Assembly: GCA_964019425.1 (NCBI GenBank)
Contig: OZ025782.1
Span: 806,001 to 870,000, forward strand
From: Flectonema sp. DT1601
Taxonomy: Eukaryota; Euglenozoa; Diplonemea; Diplonemida; Diplonemidae
Direction of reading: 5' to 3'
DNA: 64,000 nt
Numbering within the stretch: the first letter of the stretch is position 1; the number at the start of each line of letters is the position of its first letter. Below, piece after piece: positions 30,978-39,900 of this stretch. The notes under the pieces were generated by a model that saw only the letters and a program-made list of their open reading frames with translations, was not told the origin of the DNA and did not search any database. The position numbers and the translations under genes were made by a program.

Positions 30978-33900
30978 ATGTCTGAAGGTGACTCGCCGTT
31001 ATTCTGGGGAAGGCAGTCGACAGAAACTTTTCGAGAGCAGTTACTTAGAATGGGAAGTGACGTAATGAAATCAGAGCTGTTGCCGTCTCCTTCAGAATCG
31101 ACAGCATCATCATCTGACGCAGAGCACTTTGATCCAAATTTTAAAATAGTCTTACAACAGGCGTTTAATGAAGATAGACTTTTATTTTCACAATTTCCAG
31201 TAGAAACTCAGATCAACGTCCTCGTTCAAATAAGCGTCACCGATCAGCAACAAATGATCTCCGCTATTGCTTGCAACTCTCTAGTCAGTACTTTGAAATC
31301 AAGAGGTCCATATTGGTATACAGATGACCATGTGTTAGCAGTTATTAAACATCTTCAACTACCTTCTGATTTAGAAGCTCTGCTCTTGTCTGTTGGATGG
31401 TTATATCCAGAGTTGTTTGCTTCTACTAAATTCAACCAACTCGTATCCGCATTGCAAGACATTGGAATCAAATCTGCTTCGGCATTACTGACGTCTATCG
31501 TCAAAAAAGAAAAGTTGGAGTCATTCGGAACCGAACTCATCAGCCCTACTCTACGACAGCAGATTACTAGTTTCGCTAACACTGGTAAGGTACATTTACC
31601 AACTGCTGTTGATGTCTCTTCTAAAACGTGTGATGCCAAACTTCGAAAGATCCTCTCCGCCGCTTCTTCCAACACCGAACTGTTCAAATCTTTTCCTTTT
31701 AATGTTCAGCTGAAAACCCTTCCAAAGATTTCCATCGAGACACTCTCTGACTTCATTAAGGCATTAGTTAGTGGAACTCTGACAGGAGATCTAAAGCATC
31801 AAGGTCCGTATTGGTATTCAAATGATCAACTACTCGCTGTAATCAGAGAAGCTTATCCAGACACATCAGATATTAGAAGGTCACTACTGAGTGTTGGGTG
31901 TGAGATGAAGTCACTATTCGCTGTGAGATCTTTGGGTGAAATAATTAGCATCTTGCGTAGTGCTGGTGTTGACACTTCACACAAACTTCTGACAGCACTC
32001 AATGATGGAATTGTTGTAAATGAGAAGCCTCTTTTTAGGAAAATCATTGCTAACAAGTTGCGTGACTTTCTAGAAATAGAATTAGAGGTCACTATTCCAC
32101 AAGTACAGCTACCAACTAGAGAGCGACCAGCTGGAGGGGGAACTCAAATACCCATCCAGAACATGTCATCAACAACTTCATCTGTTGCTGCTCCACTCTC
32201 CGCCATTCTCTCCGCCGCTTCTTCCAACACCAAACTGTTCAAATCCTTTCCTTTTAATGTTCAGCTGAAAACCCTTCCAAAGATATCCATCGAGACACTC
32301 TCTGACTTCATTAAGGCATTAGTTAGTGGAACTCTGATAGGAGATCTAAAGCATCAAGGTCCGTATTGGTATTCAAATGATCAACTACTCGCTGTAATCA
32401 GAGAAGCTTATCCAGACACATCAGATATTAGAAGGTCACTACTGAGTGTTGGGTGTGAGATGAAGTCGATATTCTCAACGAGGAATTTGGGAGAGTTGGT
32501 TAGTGCGATAAGAGGTACTGGACTCAACTCAGCTGATGACTTGAGGAAGGCTTTGAAGAAGGGAACGATTGAAGTGGATGGGAAGCCACTATTTAGGAAG
32601 CTGATCGCAACGAAGCTCTCCGAATTCCTTGAGGCAGACATTTCAGAACATAACTCAGCACCAAAGAAGAGTGAAGCTTCTGGACACTCTGTGGAATCAC
32701 TTACTACTCAGTCAGCATCACCTCTTTCTAAGGAGCCTCCCGCATCTGAAGTTTCTAAACCAAAACTGGAATTGGAAACACAGTCGCAGTCCTCCACAAC
32801 TGAACCCGTGAAGCCTGTAGCAGCAGCACTCTCTGCCATTCTCTCCGCCGCTTCTTCCAAGACCGAACTGTTCAAATCCTTTCCTTTTAATGTTCAGCTG
32901 AAAACCCTTCCAAAGATATCCATCGAGACACTCTCTGACTTCATTAAGGCATTAGTTAGTGGAACTCTGATAGGAGATCTAAAGCATCAAGGTCCGTATT
33001 GGTATTCAAATGCTCAACTACTCGCTGTAATCAGGGAAGCTTATCCAGACACATCAGATATTAGAAGGTCACTACTGAGTGTTGGGTGTGAGATGAAGTC
33101 GATATTCTCAACGAGGAATTTGGGAGAGTTGGTTAGTGCGATAAGAGGTACTGGACTCAACTCAGCTGATGACTTGAGGAAGGCTTTGAAGAAGGGAACG
33201 ATTGAAGTGGATGGGAAGCCACTATTTAGGAAGCTGATCGTAACGAAGCTCTCCGAATTCCTTGAGGCAGACATTTCAGAACATAACTCAGCACCAAAGA
33301 AGAGTGAAGCCTCTGGACACTCTGTGGAATCACTTACTACTCCTGTCAGGGGAACAGAGAAATTCGTTTCTGATCTGCTCACCTCCGTCCTCGAGAAGTC
33401 AGCATCACCTCTTTCTAAGGAACGTCCCGCATCTGAAGTTTCTAACCCAAAACGGGAATTGGAAACACAGTCGCAGTCCTCCACAACTGAACCCGTGAAG
33501 CCTGTAGCAGCAGCACTCTCCGCCATTCTCTCTGCCGCTTCTTCCAACACCGAACTGTTCAAATCCTTTCCTCTTAATGTTCAGCTGAAAACCCTTCCAA
33601 AGATATCCATCGAGACACTCTCTGACTTCATTAAGGCATTAGTTAGTGGAACTCTGATAGGAGATCTAAAGCATCAAGGTCCGTATTGGTATTCGAATGA
33701 GCAGCTGCTGGCGATAATGAGAATCTCGTTTCCAGACAAATTGGACCTTCGGAGAAGTCTGTTGTGTGTTGGGTGTGAGATGAAATCAATATTCTCAGGT
33801 AAGAGTTTGGGAGAGTTGATTAGCACATTGAAGGGTATCGGTATCAGTACAGCTGAAGAACTAAGACGTGAATTGAATAAAAAAAATGTTGAAGTGAATG

Positions 33901-36900
33901 GAAAACAATTATTTAGAAAACTTATTACAACAAAACTACTGCAGTTCTTTCAATCAGACGGATTGAACAGCAGAAGTAGCGCATCTGAACTTAAGAAAAG
34001 ACTGCAGCCTCTTATAACTTCGAGTAATACTTTGATTATGTCACCAAACTTGTCTTCAATCATATCAGAAGTGGCGTTATCTGATGAACGTCTTTTTGCA
34101 ACTTTTCCATCAGAAATACAGCTTCAGACTCTTCCAAAAGTAAACATAAATTCAGTTGATGATTTCCTGTTTTCCGTCATGACTGGAACACTTATTAGTA
34201 AGATGAATCAAGTGAGTACATATCAATACACAGATGAGCAAGTATTATGTTTAATACAGAGAATATTTCCTATTCAAGATCTTCGTAGGTCACTCTTATG
34301 TGTCGGTCATGTGGAAAGAAGTCTTTTTGAAAATAGTTATTCACTTTCAGAGTATTTAAAACTTCTTAGAGCTGTTGGTATATCAAAGAATGTTCATCTT
34401 TTAAGAGAATTACATCTTAAAGGGTCTCCAGAAGTAAATGGGAAGCCTCTTTTCAATGAGCAGTTGGCTTCAAAACTAACTAAATTCTTAGAATCTGATT
34501 TACCTCAATATCTGTTGGACGCTGCGGCTTCTGAGGAATGTAAATCCCCATTGCCAATGACTCCTTCTAGTTTGAAAAGGAAATCTTTTCCCTCTTCAAA
34601 AGTTACGAAGTTTTCCTCAGAACCAACAGATGTGTTGATGTTAACTCCACCTGAACCTCCAAATCTTAGTTTCTTGAAGTCTGAAAGCTCTGAAACAGAT
34701 GTATCATCTTCACTTGTCGAGTTGAGTCTAAAGAATTCTTCTCAATCGGTTTCTACAATTCCAACAAGTACTACCGAGAAGACTGTAGCAGCTGCACTAT
34801 CCGGCATTCTCTCCGCCGCTTCTTCCAACACCGAACTGTTCAAATCCTTTCCTTTTAATGTTCAGCTGAAAACCCTTCCAAAGATATCCATCGAGACACT
34901 CTCTGACTTCATTAAGGCATTAGTTAGTGGAACTCTGATAGGAGATCTAAAGCATCAAGGTCCGTATTGGTATTCAAATGATCAACTACTCGCTGTAATC
35001 AGAGAAGCTTATCCAGACACATCAGATATTAGAAGGTCACTACTGAGTGTTGGGTGTGAGATGAAGTCGATATTCTCAACGAGGAATTTGGGAGAGTTGG
35101 TTAGTGCGATAAGAGGTACTGGACACAACTCAGCTGATGACTTGAGGAAGGCTTTGAAGAAGGGAACTATTGAAGTGGATGGGAAGCCACTATTTAGGAA
35201 GCTGATCGTAACGAAGCTCTCCGAATTCCTTGAGGCAGACATTTCAGAACATAACTCAGCACCAAAGAAGAGTGAAGCTTCTGGACACTCTGTGGAATCA
35301 CTTACTACTCAGTCAGCATCACCTCTTTCTAAGGAACCTCCCGCGTCTGAAGTTTCTAAACCAAAACGGGAATTGGAAACACAGTCGCAGTCCTCCACAA
35401 CTGAACCTGTGAAGCCTGTAGCAGCAGCACTCTCTGCCATTCTCTCTGCCGCTTCTTCCAACACTGAACTGTTCAAATCTTTTCCTCTTAATGTTCAGCT
35501 GAAAACCCTTCCAAAGATATCCATCGAGACACTCTCTGACTTCATTAAGGCATTAGTTAGTGGAACTCTGATAGGAGATCTAAAGCATCAAGGTCCGTAT
35601 TGGTATTCAAATGATCAACTACTCGCTGTAATCAGAGAAGCTTATCCAGACACATCAGATATTAGAAGGTCACTACTGAGTGTTGGGTGTGAGATGAAGT
35701 CGATATTCTCAACGAGGAATTTGGGAGAGTTGGTTAGTGCGATAAGAGGTACTGGACTCAACTCAGCTGATGACTTGAGGAAGGCTTTGAAGAAGGGAAC
35801 GATTGAAGTGGATGGGAAGCCACTATTTAGGAAGCTGATCGTAACGAAGCTCTCCGAATTCCTTGAGGCAGACATTTCAGAACATAACTCAGCACTAAAG
35901 AAGAGTGAAGCTTCTGGACACTCTGTGGAATCACTTACTACTCAGTCAGCATCACCTCTTCCTCTTACTCCAGTCAGGGGAACAGAGAAATTCGTTTCTG
36001 ATCTGCTCACCTCCGTCCTCGAGAAGTCAGCATCACCTCTTTCTAAGGAGCCTCCCGCATCTGAAGTTTCTAAACCAAAACTGGAATTGGAAACACAGTC
36101 GCAGTCCTCCACAACTGAACCCGTGAAGCCTGTAGCAGCAGCACTCTCCGCCATTCTCTCTGCCGCTTCTTCCAACACCGAACTGTTCAAATCTTTTCCT
36201 CTTAATGTTCAGCTGAAAACCCTTCCAAAGATATCCATCGAGACACTCTCTGACTTCATTAAGGCATTAGTTAGTGGAACTCTGATAGGAGATCTAAAGC
36301 ATCAAGGTCCGTATTGGTATTCGAATGATCAACTACTCGCTGTAATCAGAGAAGCTTATCCAGACACATCAGATATTAGAAGGTCACTACTGAGTGTTGG
36401 GTGTGAGATGAAGTCGATATTCTCAACGAGAAATTTGGGAGAGTTGGTTAGTGCGATAAGAGGTACTGGACTCAACTCAGCTGATGACTTGAGGAAGGCT
36501 TTGAAGAAGGGAACGATTGAAGTGGATGGGAAGCCACTATTTAGGAAGCTGATCGTAACGAAGCTCTCCGAATTCCTTGAGGCAGACATTTCAGAACATA
36601 ACTCAGCACCAAAGAAGAGTGAAGCTTCTGGACACTCTGTGGAATCGCTTACTACTCCTGTCAGGGGAACAGAGAAATTCGTTGCTGATCTGCTCACCTC
36701 CGTCCTCGAGAAGTCAGCATCACCTCTTTCTAAGGAACCTCCCGCATCTGAAGTTTCTAAACCAAAACGGGAATTGGAAACACAGTCGCAGTCCTCCGCA
36801 ACTGAACCCGTGAAGCCTGTAGCAGCAGCACTCTCTGCCATTCTCTCCGCCGCTTCTTCCAACACCGAACTGTTCAAATCCTTTCCTTTTAATGTTCAGC

Positions 36901-39900
36901 TGAAAACCCTTCCAAAGATATCCATCGAGACACTCTCTGACTTCATTAAGGCATTAGTTAGTGGAACTCTGATAGGAGATCTAAAGCATCAAGGTCCGTA
37001 TTGGTATTCAAACGATCAACTACTCGCTGTAATCAGAGAAGCTTATCCAGACACATCAGATATTAGGAGGTCACTACTGAGTGTTGGGTGTGAGATGAAG
37101 TCGATATTCTCAACGAGGAATTTGGGAGAGTTGGTTAGCGCGATAAGAGGTACTGGACTCAACTCAGCTGATGACTTGAGGAAGGCTTTGAAGAAGGGAA
37201 CGATTGAAGTGGATGGGAAGCCACTATTTAGGAAGCTGATCGTAACGAAGCTCTCCGAATTCCTTGAGGCAGACATTTCAGAACATAACTCACCACCAAA
37301 GAAGAGTGAAGCTTCTGGACACTCTGTGGAATCACTTACTACTCAGTCAGCATCACCTCTTCCTCTTACTCCAGTCAGGGGAACAGAGAAATTCGTTTCT
37401 GATCTGCTCACCTCCGTCCTCGAGAAGTCAGCATCACCTCTTTCTAAGGAACCTCCCGCATCTGAAGTTTCTAAACCAAAACTGGAATTGGAAACACCGT
37501 CGCAGTCCTCCACAACTGAACCCGTGAAGCCTGTAGCAGCCGCACTCTCCGCCATTCTCTCTGCCGCTTCTTCCAACACTGAACTGTTCAAATCCTTTCC
37601 TCTTAATGTTCAGCTGAAAACCCTTCCAAAGATATCCATCGAGACACTCTCTGACTTCATTAAGGCATTAGTTAGTGGAACTCTGATAGGAGATCTAAAG
37701 CATCAAGGTCCGTATTGGTATTCAAATGATCAGCTGCTCGCCGTCATAAGAAATGCATTTCCAAAGCAGTCAGATGTACGCAGGTCAATACTGAGTGTTG
37801 GGTGTGAGATGAAGTCGATGTTCTCAACGAGGAATTTGGGGGACATCGTTGGTGCACTTTTAGGTGCTGGAGTTACTAACGCGGAGGAATTGAAAAAGGC
37901 TTTGAAGGGAACGATTGAAGTGGATGGGAAGCCTCTATTTAGGAAGCTGATCGCAACGAGACTTTCGGAATTCCTTGAGGCAGATATTTCTACGGTGAAA
38001 TTGACTCCAACAATAGAAGTTAGAAAGATTATGGAACCGAAGCACGAAGGTCCTAAACTTGAATTACAATCGCAGTCCTCCACAACTGAACCTGTGAAGC
38101 CTGTAGCAGCAGCACTCTCTGCCATTCTCTCTGCCGCTTCTTCCAACACTGAACTGTTCAGATCCTTTCCTCTTAATGTTCAGCTGAAAACCCTTCCAAA
38201 GATATCCATCGAGACACTCTCTGACTTCATTAAGGCATTAGTTAGTGGAACTCTGATAGGAGATCTAAAGCATCAAGGTCCGTATTGGTATTCAAACGAT
38301 CAACTACTCGCTGTAATCAGAGAAGCTTATCCAGACACATCAGATATTAGAAGGTCACTACTGAGTGTTGGGTGTGAGATGAAGTCGATATTCTCAACGA
38401 GAAATTTGGGAGAGTTGGTTAGTGCGATAAGAGGTACTGGACTCAACTCAGCTGATGACTTGAGGAAGGCTTTGAAGAAGGGAACGATTGAAGTGGATGG
38501 GAAGCCACTATTTAGGAAGCTGATCGTAACGAAGCTCTCCGAATTCCTTGAGGCAGATGGACACTCTGTGGAATCACTTACTACTCCTGTCAGGGGAACA
38601 GAGAAATTTGTTGCTGATCTGCTCACTTCCGTCCTTGAGAAGTCAGCATCACCTCTTTCAAAGGAACCTCCCGCATCTGAAGTTTCTAACCCAAAACAGG
38701 GATTAAAAATGCTGTCGCAGTCCTCTACAACGAAATCACTAACTACTCCTGTCCGGGGAACAGAAAAATTCGTTGCTAACCTGCTTGCCTCCGTCCTCGA
38801 GAAGACAGCAGTTCATTCTAAGGAGCCTCTCGCATCTGAAGCTGCTAAATTAAAACAGGAACTGGAAATGCAGTCAGAATCTTCTACAACTGAATTAATT
38901 ACTACTCCTGTCAAGGGAACAGAGAAATTCGTTGCTGATCTGCTCACCTCCGTCCTTGAGAAGTCAGCATCACCTCTTTCAAAGGAACGTCCCGCATCTG
39001 AAGTTTCTAACCCAAAACAGGGATTAGAAATGCTTTCGCAGTCCTCCACAACGAAATCACTAACTACTCCTGTCCGGGGAACAGAGAAATTCGTTGCTGA
39101 CCTGCTTGCCTCCGTCCTCGAGAAGACAGCAGTTCATTCTAAGGAGCCTCTCGCATCTGAAGCTGCTAAATTAAAACAGGAACTGGAAATGCAGTCAGAA
39201 TCTTCTACAACTGAATTAATTACTACTCCTGTCAGGGGAACAGAGAAATTCGTTGCTGATCTGCTCACCTCCGTCCTCGAGAAGTCAGCAGCAGCTCATT
39301 CTGAGGAGCCTCTTGTGTCTGAAGTTTCTAAACTAAAACAGGAACTAGAAATGCAGTCAGAATATTCCACTACTCCTCCTGTCCGGGGAACAGAGAAATT
39401 TGTTGCTGATCTGCTCACCTCCGTCCTCGAGAAGTCAGCATCACCTCTTTCTAAAGAACGTCCCGCATCTGAAGTTTCTAACCTAAAACAGGGATTAGAA
39501 ATGCTGTCGCAGTCCTCTACAACGAAATCACTAACTACTCCTGTCCGGGGAACAGAGAAATTCGTTGCTGACCTGCTTGCCTCCGTCCTCGAGAAGACAG
39601 CAGTTCATTCTAAAGAGCCTCTCGCATCTGAAGCTGCTAAATTAAAACAGGAACTGAAAATGCAGTCAGAATCTTCTACAACTGAATTAATTACTACTCC
39701 TGTCAGGGGAACAGAGAAATTCGTTGCTGATCTGCTCACCTCCGTCCTCGAGAAGTCAGCATCACCTCTTTCAAAGGAACGTCCCGCATCTGAAGTTTCT
39801 AAACTAAAACAGGAACTGAAAATGCAGTCGCAGTCCTCCACAACTGAACCCGTGAAGCCTGTAGCAGCAGCACTCTCCGCCATTCTCTCCGCCGCTTCTT

